DNA from: URNF01 sp045638005
GTDB taxonomy: Bacteria; Bacillota; Clostridia; Oscillospirales; Acutalibacteraceae
Direction: 5' to 3'
Length of the DNA: 64,000 bases
Assembly (NCBI GenBank): GCA_045638005.1
Contig: JAZUAN010000059.1
Location: 1 to 64,000 of the forward strand
The position numbers and the translations under genes are program-made. The first letter of the stretch is position 1. The number at the start of each line of letters is the position of its first letter. The notes beneath the pieces were generated by a model. That model searched no databases. It was not told where the DNA came from and saw only the letters and a list, made by a program, of their open reading frames with translations. Positions 33,181 through 42,949 of the stretch are shown piece after piece.

Positions 33181-34287
33181 TCATAAATTCAATATACGGG
33201 AAATTAACACATTGGACACCAAAAAGCCCTCTTTTGTGAATGCAATGCCGTCATCCGATACTAAAACCAGCTGTCGCGGCAGTTTTTCTGCCGCTTCTCG
33301 CCACGCAAGCGGTATCGGCTTTTGAAAACGCGCTGTAAACGCCGTTTCCCGCAAACCCTCGGTCAACCGCAGCCGCAACATCGCATATTCCGTTTCCCCG
33401 CCCGCGGGGATAGCCTCATCCCTTTCTGTCAAAGGGGTATTACCCTCAATAAAAGCATGAATATCCCGCGGATAATACAGTCGCTTTCCGTCAAAAAACG
33501 AATGGGCGGCGGGACCGAAGCCGAGATACGGTTCGCCGTTCCAATATTTGAGGTTGTGCCTGCTTTCTTTGCCCGCGTGTGCGAAATTAGAGATCTCATA
33601 TTGACGGTACCCTTCTGTCTCCAATGCATCCACCGCCGTCAGATACAATTCAGCCGCCGCATCCTCATCCGGCAGCGATAATGTATCCTGCTTTTCAAAA
33701 TACGGTGTGTGTGGCTCTAATTTTAAAAGGTAAGCCGACACGTGTGAAGCGCCGAGTGATGCACATAAAGCCGCATCCTCTTTTATATGTTCCGCGGTCT
33801 GCCCCGGCACAGCAAGCATCATATCCAAGGAAATGTTCGCAATACCCGCCGCTTTCGCATCCGCAACCGCGCGGGCAACATCAGCGGGGATGTGCCGTCT
33901 GCCGAGCATTTGCAGCACTGACGGTGAAGAGGATTGCATACCCAGCGAAAGGCGGTTGCCGCCCGCCGCACAGAAGGCATAAAAGGTGTCCTTTAAATCG
34001 TCTGCGGGATTGGCTTCAAGAGTGATTTCCGCATCTTGCGGCAGGCTAAAACACGCTCGCGCCGTTTCTGTCAGCCGTGCGATGCGTTTGCCGCCGAGCA
34101 ATGCCGGCGTGCCGCCGCCGAAATACACTGTATCCGCGTGCATCCCCGCTTTTTTCTGCATTTCACGGATGAGTGCGGCGGTGTAGGCATCCTTCAAACG
34201 GTCGTCCGTATCGGCAAGAGAGTAAAAGTCACAGTAGGGACATTTGGATACACAAAAAGGTATGTGTATGTAAATACCGCAGGCCAT
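33181..34287 (-). CDS. hemW: Radical SAM haem chaperone HemW
   Basis: 368 residues from the ATG at 34287; an earlier GTG lies directly against the AAAGGAGG site, so the later ATG is preferred. The cluster motif is FCVSKCPYC (Cys12, Cys16, Cys19). The signature RHNLKYWNGEPYLGFGPAAHS and the C-terminal HemN-like domain identify the HemW group, which binds haem rather than oxidising coproporphyrinogen. The gene is alone here; it is usually found next to dnaK/hrcA or lepA, neither of which is visible. Confidence 0.92.
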   Translation of the reverse strand: MACGIYIHIPFCVSKCPYCDFYSLADTDDRLKDAYTAALIREMQKKAGMHADTVYFGGGTPALLGGKRIARLTETARACFSLPQDAEITLEANPADDLKDTFYAFCAAGGNRLSLGMQSSSPSVLQMLGRRHIPADVARAVADAKAAGIANISLDMMLAVPGQTAEHIKEDAALCASLGASHVSAYLLKLEPHTPYFEKQDTLSLPDEDAAAELYLTAVDALETEGYRQYEISNFAHAGKESRHNLKYWNGEPYLGFGPAAHSFFDGKRLYYPRDIHAFIEGNTPLTERDEAIPAGGETEYAMLRLRLTEGLRETAFTARFQKPIPLAWREAAEKLPRQLVLVSDDGIAFTKEGFLVSNVLISRILNL

Positions 34288-34421
34288 TTTCACACCTCCT
34301 TTATAGCTGAAAAGTCGCCTTATGGGTGATTTGAAGCGACCCCTTTTTAACTATGTTTTATTTTACCATTTTACAGCAGAAAATGCCACTACTTTTTCAT
34401 GGAGAAACCCGTATTTTTTTC

Positions 34422-34450
34422 TTGCAATATACCGCAAAAGATGATATGAT
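34422..34450 (+). promoter_or_regulatory. Promoter of the dnaD-dnaI operon
   Basis: TTGCAA at 34422 and TATGAT at 34445, 17 bases apart, 50 bases before the ATG. Confidence 0.7.
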
Positions 34451-34499
34451 AAAGTGATATAATGTAGATGTATTATGTATTTATCTAAGGAGGTGGCGT

Positions 34500-35480
34500 A
34501 TGGCACTGCAATGGAAAGCGGTTTTACCGCAGGATATGTGTATTTTATCGAGATCTGTTATCAACGAGCAGCTTGCCATGGCAAGCCATCTTCAATTAAA
34601 AGTACTGCTGTGGTTTGCGGCAAACGCGTGTGATATCTCCGCTTGCGCGACCGCATTACACAAGTCCGAAGAAGTGATCGAGGAAGCGGCACTGTTTTGG
34701 GTAAATAAAGGTGTACTGCTGTCGGATGCTGTGCCAACGGTAACCGAAACGCGCACACCCGCCACGCCGGTGGAGGAACCCCCCGCCGTTGCTCCCGCCG
34801 TCCGTCCGCTCCCCGTCAAGCCGCAGATGAAAGAGGTCATCGAAAGGCAGAAAAGTGATCGCGCCTTTTCACAGCTTTTGCAGGATGCGTCCGTGCGCTT
34901 GGGGAAACCCATCTCCCACGGCGATATGGAAACGCTATTATATCTTTACGATACTGCGGGTATGCCCGCCGGCGTTATCCTGATGGCAATCGGCTACGCA
35001 GTCAGCCGCGGCAGTGCCAACATGCGGTACGTGGAAAAGGTGGTGTTAGGCTGGCAGGACAGCGGTATTTTAACCATTGCGGCCGCCGAGGAGAATCTGC
35101 GGCTGTTGGAAGAGATGGACGATGCCGCCGTGCGAGTACAAAAAATGACCGGCAAGGCGCGTGCGCTCGACTACCGTCAGCGCGGCATGGCGCATACATG
35201 GTTATATGTGTGGCACTTGCCGGAGGATATGATACATCTCGCGATCGAGCAGGCGACGAAAACCACCAAGCCGCTCATCCCGTATGCCAACAGCATTTTG
35301 GCACGGTGGTATGAGGAAGGTGTTCGTGATCTCACCGCTGCCGCCGCGACCTTGACAGCACAAACACCCGCCGCGCGTCGCCGGGGCCAACAGGAGCAGA
35401 CCTCTCTTGATCTGCCGGAATACGAAAAAATGCTGGAAGACTACGTGCCTTCCATGCCTGCCAAAAAACGAAAGGAGTGA
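34500..35480 (+). CDS. DnaD-domain replication protein
   Basis: 326 residues. The N-terminal 70 residues form a winged-helix-like domain, followed by a Pro-rich linker (residues 80-105) and two DnaD-like DDBH2 domains, the first around ETLLYLYDTAGMPAGVILMAIGYA and the second ending YANSILARWYEEGV. AAGGAGG precedes the ATG. It belongs to the primosome that loads helicase in low-GC Firmicutes. The following gene encodes the matching ATPase, four bases after a stop that lies in the next ribosome site. Confidence 0.9.
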   Translation: MALQWKAVLPQDMCILSRSVINEQLAMASHLQLKVLLWFAANACDISACATALHKSEEVIEEAALFWVNKGVLLSDAVPTVTETRTPATPVEEPPAVAPAVRPLPVKPQMKEVIERQKSDRAFSQLLQDASVRLGKPISHGDMETLLYLYDTAGMPAGVILMAIGYAVSRGSANMRYVEKVVLGWQDSGILTIAAAEENLRLLEEMDDAAVRVQKMTGKARALDYRQRGMAHTWLYVWHLPEDMIHLAIEQATKTTKPLIPYANSILARWYEEGVRDLTAAAATLTAQTPAARRRGQQEQTSLDLPEYEKMLEDYVPSMPAKKRKE

Positions 35481-35486
35481 TCCGCT

Positions 35487-36479
35487 GTGGGATACAGCCG
35501 CGAGGTATATGCAGATGCTATGCAGGAACTGGAAAATCGACGCACCCGTGCGGTGGCTTCTTCTGCTGCTTTTCGCCGTGAAATGACCGATCGGTATCCC
35601 CGATTGGGTGTGATTGAAAACGCTTTGGCGGATACCGGTGCTAAACTCTCCCGCGCCATCCTTTCTGGCGGGGATATCGACACCGCCGTTGCCGCTATCA
35701 AGGATGAAAATCTTTCTCTGCAAAAAGAGATGGCGGACATTCTCAAAAAGGACGGCTGCACCGCTGTCAACTTTGATCCGCAGTATACCTGCCCTACTTG
35801 CAGCGATACCGGTTATGCGGGCGGTAAGATGTGCGGTTGCTTGTTAAATCTGTTGCGAGATTTATCTGCAAAACAGGTGTGCAAGGGGCTGATGACCTCT
35901 CCCACCCGCTTTGAGGATCTGGATCTCTCGTTTTACGACAATACGCCCGCCGAAGGGCGCGGTATTTCTGCCAGAGAGCGTATGCGGCGGATATTTGATT
36001 ATTGCCGCGAATATGCCGAAAACTTTGACTGTGCTTTACCGTCCTTGCTGCTGCGCGGTCCCACCGGCACCGGCAAGACCCACGTCTCGCTCGCCATCGC
36101 CGCAGGCGCTGCCAAAAACGGTTTTTCGGTGCTGTATCAACCCGCGGGAAAACTGTTCACCGCGTTGGAGCGCGAGCATTTTGGCAAACAAGCCGGCGAC
36201 ACCGAAGGACTTGCACTCAGCTGTGATCTGCTGGTATTGGATGATCTGGGCACGGAATTTGATACTACCTTTACAAACGCTACGTTATACAATATCATCA
36301 ACACCCGCATGTTGGATGGGCTGCCCACCATCATCAGCACCAATTTGACGCAAGAAGGCTTATTACAGCGATACGGTGACCAGATCACCTCACGCATCAC
36401 CGGTGCATACGAGCCGCTTTTATTCGTGGGCAAAGATATCAGACAACAAAAACGCGCACGCGATATGGCGCAGGCATAA
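35487..36479 (+). CDS. DnaC/DnaI-like helicase-loader ATPase
   Basis: 330 residues from a GTG (AAAGGAG nine bases upstream). The N-terminal half has a zinc site TCPTC...CGC (Cys102, Cys105, Cys116, Cys118) as in DnaI. The AAA+ half has Walker A GPTGTGKTH, Walker B LLVLDDLG and sensor segment TIISTNLT. It loads the replicative helicase together with the DnaD protein. Next gene follows 13 bases later. Confidence 0.93.
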   Translation: MGYSREVYADAMQELENRRTRAVASSAAFRREMTDRYPRLGVIENALADTGAKLSRAILSGGDIDTAVAAIKDENLSLQKEMADILKKDGCTAVNFDPQYTCPTCSDTGYAGGKMCGCLLNLLRDLSAKQVCKGLMTSPTRFEDLDLSFYDNTPAEGRGISARERMRRIFDYCREYAENFDCALPSLLLRGPTGTGKTHVSLAIAAGAAKNGFSVLYQPAGKLFTALEREHFGKQAGDTEGLALSCDLLVLDDLGTEFDTTFTNATLYNIINTRMLDGLPTIISTNLTQEGLLQRYGDQITSRITGAYEPLLFVGKDIRQQKRARDMAQA

Positions 36480-36492
36480 AGGAGAACGTATT

Positions 36493-38205
36493 ATGGATAA
36501 TCAAAAACTTTGTATGAGCTGTATGCGTCCGCTGTCCGAGACGGATACTACTTGCCCGCATTGTAAATATACGGTCGGGAAACAAAACCCTGCCGGCTAT
36601 CTGTCTGCCGAGACGGTGCTGCAAGACCACTATATCGTAGGGCGCGCACTCGGCTCTTATGGTGATGCCTGCATTTATATGGGCTATGATAAGATGCTCA
36701 AAAGCGCGGTGTTTATCCGCGAATTCTTCCCCGCTGATTTCTGTGAGCGCACAGAGGAAAACGCTGTTGTGCCGGTTGCCGGTAAAGAAGAAGATTTTGA
36801 AGCCTGCCGCGAAAGCTTTTATGCCAATGCGCGCGCACTGGCAAAACTGAAAGATCTGCCCTCCTTGTTGCCGCTGTATGATATTTTCGCCGACAACGAT
36901 ACGGTGTATGCCGTATACGATTATTGCGAGGGATATTCGCTTTCCCGCGAACTCAAAGCCCGCGGCGGTCGTATGCCGTGGACAGAGGTGCGCCCGCTGT
37001 TTATGCAGTTGATGACCTCTATCTCCGCATTACATCGCGCAGGGGTATATCATCTCGCTATCAGTCCCGAAACCATTTTAGTAGGCGAGGACGGCAAACT
37101 GCGTCTGCGCAGCTTTGCTATTCTGCAGGCGCGCCGCGCCGGCACTCCTATTAAGCCGCGCTTTTCGCCCGGCTTTGCCGCACCCGAGCAGTATACTGCG
37201 AACAAGGAATGCAGCGCACCCGCAGATGTGTACGGTCTTGCCGCCACTATCTTTACCGTCCTGACCGGAAACGTGCCGCCGGAGGCACCTCGCCGCGCAC
37301 ACGGTTCGCAGGATCTGTTCCTGCCCGCAGAGGTTGCGGATGAACTGCCGGAGGGCGTAAGTCTTGCCTTGTTCAATGCTTTGCAGACCGATCCTGCAAA
37401 GCGTCTCCAAACAGTAGACGCCCTGCGCAACGCGCTTTCCTCCGAGCCGGCTATGAATGCCCTTTTGGAGGATGCTGCCCAAGAGCAGGTCGAAGAAAAG
37501 CCCAAGGAAAAGAAAAACCACTATCCGCTGTATATCGGCATTTCGGTATTTGTCATCTTGGCAATTGCCGCCGGTATTTTACTGTGCGTACTGTTCCCCG
37601 AATATGCACCGCAGTTGGGTAACGATACCAAGGAAACAACACCCACTTCTCAGGGAACCACCACCAAGCCCACCAAAAAAACCACCACCTACGTGGATCC
37701 CGAAAGCGTGTATTCCGTTCCGAATATGGTGGGCAAAAACTATTTCTCCGAGAAAAACAATACCATGACCGGAGATTTTCAATTGCAGGTCTCGTACATG
37801 AAATACGACAACGAGAACGTGAAGGGCACCATTCTGTCGCAGGAACCCAAAGAAGGTACCAGCGCGAAGGCAGGCGCCACTATCACGGTGGTTATCAGCA
37901 TGGGTTCTGAAGACTTGACAGTACCGGATGTCGCCGGCTGGCCGCAGGAATACGCCACTAAGTATTTGGAAGCGCTTGGCTTTAAAGTAGATGTGCTACT
38001 CGTCAATGTTTCCGAATACGATAAAGGTATAGTAGAAGGCACCGATCCGCTTCCTGAAACCGCATTGGGCGTAGGCGACACCGTCACCCTGCGCGTGAGC
38101 AACATGGAACAGGAAGATCCTACCGCCCCGTCTGACATGGAAGACATCGACGGTAACGATGAAGAGATTGATGACAACGCTGAAGGCGTTGATACCGAAG
38201 AATAA
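36493..38205 (+). CDS. Membrane PASTA protein with zinc ribbon and kinase-dead (pseudokinase) domain
   Basis: 570 residues from the ATG at 36493 (AAAGGAGA upstream). Domains: zinc ribbon CMSC...CPHC (residues 7-24); protein-kinase-like fold (45-320); membrane helix (about 345-368); Thr/Lys-rich linker; two PASTA-like repeats (405-535); acidic tail. Key kinase residues are absent: beta-3 lysine is Arg76 (AVFIREFFP), HRD is His-Leu-Ala (187-189), the catalytic-loop Asn is Thr194, and DFG is Ser-Phe-Ala (207-209); only the APE motif is kept. It is therefore likely a peptidoglycan-sensing scaffold rather than an active kinase. Read as one operon with the primosome genes. Confidence 0.9.
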   Translation: MDNQKLCMSCMRPLSETDTTCPHCKYTVGKQNPAGYLSAETVLQDHYIVGRALGSYGDACIYMGYDKMLKSAVFIREFFPADFCERTEENAVVPVAGKEEDFEACRESFYANARALAKLKDLPSLLPLYDIFADNDTVYAVYDYCEGYSLSRELKARGGRMPWTEVRPLFMQLMTSISALHRAGVYHLAISPETILVGEDGKLRLRSFAILQARRAGTPIKPRFSPGFAAPEQYTANKECSAPADVYGLAATIFTVLTGNVPPEAPRRAHGSQDLFLPAEVADELPEGVSLALFNALQTDPAKRLQTVDALRNALSSEPAMNALLEDAAQEQVEEKPKEKKNHYPLYIGISVFVILAIAAGILLCVLFPEYAPQLGNDTKETTPTSQGTTTKPTKKTTTYVDPESVYSVPNMVGKNYFSEKNNTMTGDFQLQVSYMKYDNENVKGTILSQEPKEGTSAKAGATITVVISMGSEDLTVPDVAGWPQEYATKYLEALGFKVDVLLVNVSEYDKGIVEGTDPLPETALGVGDTVTLRVSNMEQEDPTAPSDMEDIDGNDEEIDDNAEGVDTEE

Positions 38206-38220
38206 GAAAGGATAAATCAC

Positions 38221-39492
38221 ATGGCACAAGTAGTACCCTACCGCGCGTTACGTTTCACCGAGAAAGCGGGCAGCATCGCACAGCTGACCTGTCCGCCGTA
38301 CGATATCATCTCGGAGGAACAGCGCCAAGCATTTTTACAGCAAAACCCCAATAATATCATCCGTTTGGAATTGCCGCGTGATGGCAAGGAGCCTTATAAA
38401 GTTGCCGGAGATATTCTGCACCATTGGCTCGAAGACGGTGTGTTACAGCAGGACGATGCACCCGCTTTTTATATCTACGACATCACCTTTGATGTAGATG
38501 GTGAAAAGCATATCACCGGTCTTGTAGGCAGGGTGCACTTAGAAGAATTCGAAAAAGGGATCGTGCTGCCGCATGAATTTACCCTTTCCAAAGCGAAAGC
38601 GGATCGCTTGCAATTGATGCATGCCACCGGCTGCAATTTCAGCAACATCTATTCGCTATATCGCGACGATGACCCTGCATCTCCCATCCACGACGTTATG
38701 CAACTCGCAAAGGATGCTGCTTTGGTGCACTCCCTGACCGATGAGGCGGGACTCACCCATCGCTTATGGGTGTTAACAGATGAAAGCAAGACTGCCGCCA
38801 TCACCGCGGCGTTTGCTGATTTAAAATTGTATATCGCCGATGGACATCACCGCTATGAAACCGCGCTCAACTATCGCAACGAGCTGAAAACGAACGGAAA
38901 GTGGCAGGAGGATGCGGATTACTGTATGATGATGCTGGTGGAGATGAGCCACCCCGGCTTGGTGGTATTCCCCACCCACCGCATTGTGCGCGACCTCCAA
39001 AACTTCTCCTCCGAAAAGCTGCTGACCGCTTGTGCCGAATACTTTGATGCACAGGAAATGCCGCTTTGCGCATTGCAGGCAGGTCTCGACGCCGCTTACA
39101 AGGCGGAGAAAAAAGCGTTCGGGTTTTACGATAAGACTCGCGCGGTGCTGTTGACCCTCAAAGATACCGCTGTGATGGATACGCTGCTGCCCGACCTTTC
39201 CGCCACCTCCCGTCAGTTGGATGTGACCGTACTGCATGCGCTGATTTTAGAGCGTCTGCTCGGTATTGATAAGGAAAATATGGCAAATCAAATAAATCTC
39301 ACCTACACCCGCGATACGGATGAAGCGGTAGGTGCGGTGGATGACGGTAAAGCTAACTGCTGTTTCCTGCTCAACCCCACCCGCGTATCCGAAATCCGCG
39401 ACGTAGCAGCTGCCGGAGAAAAGATGCCGCAAAAATCGACATATTTCTACCCGAAACTGATCACCGGACTGACTATGAATAAAATTCTGTAA
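38221..39492 (+). CDS. DUF1015 family protein
   Basis: 423 residues, full length. Conserved segments include CPPYDIIS near the start, LPHEFTLSKAKADRL, and YIADGHHRYETALNY. It starts 15 bases after the pseudokinase gene, in the same operon. Proteins of this family are cytoplasmic and resemble a ParB-like or phosphatase fold in part, but the function is not settled. Confidence 0.92.
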   Translation: MAQVVPYRALRFTEKAGSIAQLTCPPYDIISEEQRQAFLQQNPNNIIRLELPRDGKEPYKVAGDILHHWLEDGVLQQDDAPAFYIYDITFDVDGEKHITGLVGRVHLEEFEKGIVLPHEFTLSKAKADRLQLMHATGCNFSNIYSLYRDDDPASPIHDVMQLAKDAALVHSLTDEAGLTHRLWVLTDESKTAAITAAFADLKLYIADGHHRYETALNYRNELKTNGKWQEDADYCMMMLVEMSHPGLVVFPTHRIVRDLQNFSSEKLLTACAEYFDAQEMPLCALQAGLDAAYKAEKKAFGFYDKTRAVLLTLKDTAVMDTLLPDLSATSRQLDVTVLHALILERLLGIDKENMANQINLTYTRDTDEAVGAVDDGKANCCFLLNPTRVSEIRDVAAAGEKMPQKSTYFYPKLITGLTMNKIL

Positions 39493-39586
39493 ACTGAAAT
39501 ACACCGGATGTACACAAAATTCTTTTATACTGACTTAGATGAACTTAAATACATAATTCACGTTTGAATAGGAGGAAACATTGCAA

Positions 39587-40549
39587 ATGATCGAGGTGCA
39601 AAACCTGACTAAGCATTATGGCTCTCACTGTGCGGTGGACCATATCAGCTTTAAAGTCAATGAAGGCGAGATCCTCGGATTTCTCGGCCCCAATGGTGCC
39701 GGCAAATCCACCACTATGAACATCCTTACGGGATATCTTTCTTCCACCGATGGTTCGGTAAAGATCGGCGGCTATGATATTCTGGAGGACCCCAACGCGG
39801 CAAAAGCCAATATCGGCTACCTGCCGGAGCTGCCCCCGCTGTACATGGACATGACCGTGCGCGAATATCTGGACTTTATGTACGATCTCAAAAAATGTAA
39901 GCTTCCTCGTGCGGAGCACATTGCGGAGATCTGCAAAATCATGAAGATCGAGGATGTTTTCGGCAGATTGATTAAAAACCTTTCCAAGGGTTATAAACAG
40001 CGTGTCGGCATGGCACAAGCCCTCATCGGCAACCCGCCGGTGCTGGTGCTGGACGAGCCCACTGTGGGTCTTGACCCGTCCCAGATCATCGAGATCCGTT
40101 CGCTGATCAAAGCGCTGGGCAAGCGTCACACCATCATCCTGTCCTCCCACATTCTGCCGGAGGTGCAGGCGATCTGTGATCGTTTGGTCATTATCAGCGG
40201 CGGCAAGATCGTCGCGGACGATACCGCTGAAAATCTCACCCGCACCCATTCCTCCGACCGTCGCTTGATGGTGCGTGTCGCAGGTCCTGCTTTCGAGGTA
40301 GAAAAGCTCATCCATGGTATCGAAGGCGTGAAATCCGTAAGTGCGCTCACCTCCCGCGAGGCAGGTACCACCGATTTCGCTATTGAAATCAAGGAAGGCG
40401 CGGATATCCGCTACACCTTGTTCGAGAGACTGGCAGATCGCAACTTCGCGCTGCTGTCCTCTCATTCCATGGAGAAATCCCTTGAGGATATCTTTATGTC
40501 CCTTACCAGTGAAAACTTTGCAAACAAGAAAGGAGGCAGCCGTAAATGA
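39587..40549 (+). CDS. ABC transporter ATPase (GldA-like)
   Basis: 320 residues starting MIEVQNLTKHYG; the ATG at 39587 is preferred for family fit, though a TTG two codons earlier is closer to the AGGAGG site. Walker A GPNGAGKST, signature LSKGYKQRVGMAQAL, Walker B VLVLDEPTVGLDP, switch His in ILSSHILPE. It belongs to the ABC-2 exporters with an extra C-terminal domain, and leads a four-gene operon. Confidence 0.94.
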   Translation: MIEVQNLTKHYGSHCAVDHISFKVNEGEILGFLGPNGAGKSTTMNILTGYLSSTDGSVKIGGYDILEDPNAAKANIGYLPELPPLYMDMTVREYLDFMYDLKKCKLPRAEHIAEICKIMKIEDVFGRLIKNLSKGYKQRVGMAQALIGNPPVLVLDEPTVGLDPSQIIEIRSLIKALGKRHTIILSSHILPEVQAICDRLVIISGGKIVADDTAENLTRTHSSDRRLMVRVAGPAFEVEKLIHGIEGVKSVSALTSREAGTTDFAIEIKEGADIRYTLFERLADRNFALLSSHSMEKSLEDIFMSLTSENFANKKGGSRK

Positions 40550-41256
40550 GCGCAATATTCAAAAAGGAATTCCGTTCCTATTTTACGTCCCCTATCGGCT
40601 ATGTTGTTTTAGCGATCATGTTCTTGTTCGCCGGCTTCTCCTTTTTTATGTACAATTTGTCCTACGGCATCATTTCGCTCAGCTATGTGTACCAAAGTCT
40701 GTACACGATCAATTTGCTGTTAGTGTTGCCGGTGCTGACCATGCGTTTATTCAGTGAGGAAAAACGCCAAAAGACCGATCAGGCGTTGCTCACCGCTCCC
40801 GCCTCCCTTTCCGGCATTGTGCTGGGCAAATTCTTTGCCGCACTCGTGCTGTTTGCGCTGGGTCTTTCTATCACACTGGTGTTTGCGATTATCATCGCAT
40901 TCAAAGCCACCCCTCAATGGATGGTTATTATCGGTAACTATCTCGGTATGCTGCTGCTTGGCGGTATGATCATTGCGATCGGCATGCTGGTGTCTGCGCT
41001 TACCGAAAGCCAGTTCATTGCGGCGCTGAGCACCTTCGGTATCTCCTTTATGCTGATTTTGATGGACAACTTCAACTCTATCTTCTCCGGTGTTACCTGG
41101 ATCAACACTATTATTTCTTTCGTGTCCATCAACGCGCGTTACTACAACTTTACGTCCGGCCTTATCAACTATGACGACCTTATCTTCTTCCTCAGCATGC
41201 AGGCATTGTTCATTTTCCTGACCATCCGCATGCTCGACCGGAAGAGATGGAACTGA
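40546..41256 (+). CDS. ABC-2 permease (GldF-like)
   Basis: 236 residues with six hydrophobic segments; starts IFKKEFRSYFTSPIGYVVL, typical of GldF/NosY-type permeases. Its ATG overlaps the stop of the ATPase gene (ATGA). It forms the channel of the transporter. Confidence 0.92.
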   Translation: MSAIFKKEFRSYFTSPIGYVVLAIMFLFAGFSFFMYNLSYGIISLSYVYQSLYTINLLLVLPVLTMRLFSEEKRQKTDQALLTAPASLSGIVLGKFFAALVLFALGLSITLVFAIIIAFKATPQWMVIIGNYLGMLLLGGMIIAIGMLVSALTESQFIAALSTFGISFMLILMDNFNSIFSGVTWINTIISFVSINARYYNFTSGLINYDDLIFFLSMQALFIFLTIRMLDRKRWN

Positions 41257-41275
41257 AAGGAGGCGCCATATCGCT

Positions 41276-42949
41276 ATGAATAAAGAGAACATACAGCCCG
41301 CGGAAACGCAGGCAGAAGAAATCACGCAAGCCGTCGAAGAACAGGCTGCGGTTGAACTTACAGATACCCAAACAACCGAAAAGAAGGAAAAACCGGCGCG
41401 CTCTGCGGATGTCCTCCGCCGTCTGCGTTACGGTCGCACCGCAAAGCTGCTGACCATAGGTGTGGTTATCCTCACCCTCATGTTCAATATTGTGTTTTCC
41501 ATCCTGGGAGATCGTTTTTCGCTGACGCTGGATCTTTCCAGAGATAAAGTGTTCACCCTCAGCGATGAAAGCATTTCCATCGCCGAGTCGCTCTCCCGTC
41601 CGGTGGAGATCGTGGTGTTTGCATCTGAGGAAACCTTCTCCAACGTACAATCTGAAGACTCCGTCGCTTTTTCCGGCGGCATGACGCAGATCGCTACCGT
41701 GCTGTCCGAGTTTTATAATGCTACCAAGCACTACAACACGCTGACCGACGGCAAGGTTACCACCACCTACATTGATATGAACCGCAACCCCACCGCGGTG
41801 ACCCAATACAGCAATTACAAAAAAGATGAAGCGATTGCAGAATATGACATTCTTTTCATCAGCGATGCACAAAGCAAGGTCATCAATATGAACGAAAGCC
41901 TTTTCACCTACGATGCCAGCGAATATTATTCCTCCGGTGTGCTGAACATTGAATCTACCGTTGAGCAGGCGCTTGCTACCAACCTCAAAGCTGTGCAGAG
42001 CACAAAGGCGCAGGTCATCACCTTCGCGACCGGCTACGAAGAGGACACCAACACCTTACTTGGATTGCAGGATCTGTATAAGCTCAACGGCTATAACGTT
42101 GAGGAGGTCAATCTGACCAGATCCTCCGAAATCAATGCCAACACCGTATGCCTGGTCATTCCCGCTCCCACCAAGGATTATTCTGCAGAAACCATCGAAA
42201 AGCTGCGCACTTGGTTGCATAATGACGGTAAAGAAGGCCGCAACTTAATGGTGTTCACCGATGCGTATGCGGATTGCAAGAATTTGTATGAGTTCCTCAA
42301 CGTGGAATACGGCTTGGAGGTTACCGATAATCTCGTGTATGAAAACGATCTTAACAAGATGTATGCATACAACCCCTACTACGCCTACTCCACCATTGTT
42401 ACCGGCGATTACACAGCCTCCTGTGGTGGCGGCGACGTGCTGGCAGGCTTTACCCGCCAAATCATCCCCCATTGGGAAGAACAGACTGAGAAAAGCGTAC
42501 AATACAGCGTTAATTTGGTAACCTTCTCTGAGGAGGCACAGATCATTCCGGTTAACAATGTCGACGCAGAGTCTACCCAAATTCCAGAGGGTACTGACTA
42601 CGACGGCACCATCATCGGTATGGCAGTTGCCGTAAAAGAAGATTATCAGAACGCGTTGCAGGTAGCTACCACCACCAAGGTAGCCGTGTGCGGCAGCTCG
42701 TATATACCGCACCAGGTCTTCACCTCCATGAGCACCTCGGACAACGAAGCGCTTCTTTTGGACAGCATGGCGAAGATCACCGGCAATACCACCTCTGTTA
42801 ATATCTCCTCTAAATCTTTGTCAGAAGAAACTATCAGCTTCTCCACTACCACGCAGATCTTTGTGGGACTGGGCATCTTTACTGTTCTGCTGCCGCTCAT
42901 CCTGCTGATTGTCGGCTTGGTCGTGTTCCTAAAAAGGAGGCATTTATGA
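41276..42949 (+). CDS. GldG-like component of the ABC-2 system
   Basis: 557 residues: an acidic, disordered N-terminus (1-45), a membrane helix at about 58-85, a large extracytoplasmic domain with the 'ABC-type uncharacterized transport' segment (FSLTLDLSRDKVFTLSDES), and a C-terminal helix near 530. In gliding bacteria and in many Firmicutes GldG accompanies GldA and GldF. The substrate is not known. Confidence 0.88.
   Translation: MNKENIQPAETQAEEITQAVEEQAAVELTDTQTTEKKEKPARSADVLRRLRYGRTAKLLTIGVVILTLMFNIVFSILGDRFSLTLDLSRDKVFTLSDESISIAESLSRPVEIVVFASEETFSNVQSEDSVAFSGGMTQIATVLSEFYNATKHYNTLTDGKVTTTYIDMNRNPTAVTQYSNYKKDEAIAEYDILFISDAQSKVINMNESLFTYDASEYYSSGVLNIESTVEQALATNLKAVQSTKAQVITFATGYEEDTNTLLGLQDLYKLNGYNVEEVNLTRSSEINANTVCLVIPAPTKDYSAETIEKLRTWLHNDGKEGRNLMVFTDAYADCKNLYEFLNVEYGLEVTDNLVYENDLNKMYAYNPYYAYSTIVTGDYTASCGGGDVLAGFTRQIIPHWEEQTEKSVQYSVNLVTFSEEAQIIPVNNVDAESTQIPEGTDYDGTIIGMAVAVKEDYQNALQVATTTKVAVCGSSYIPHQVFTSMSTSDNEALLLDSMAKITGNTTSVNISSKSLSEETISFSTTTQIFVGLGIFTVLLPLILLIVGLVVFLKRRHL

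Noticed and set aside
39545..40555. A 336-codon minus-strand frame opposite the Gld-type ATPase
   Set aside because: Shadow of an ABC ATPase with all motifs on the plus strand.
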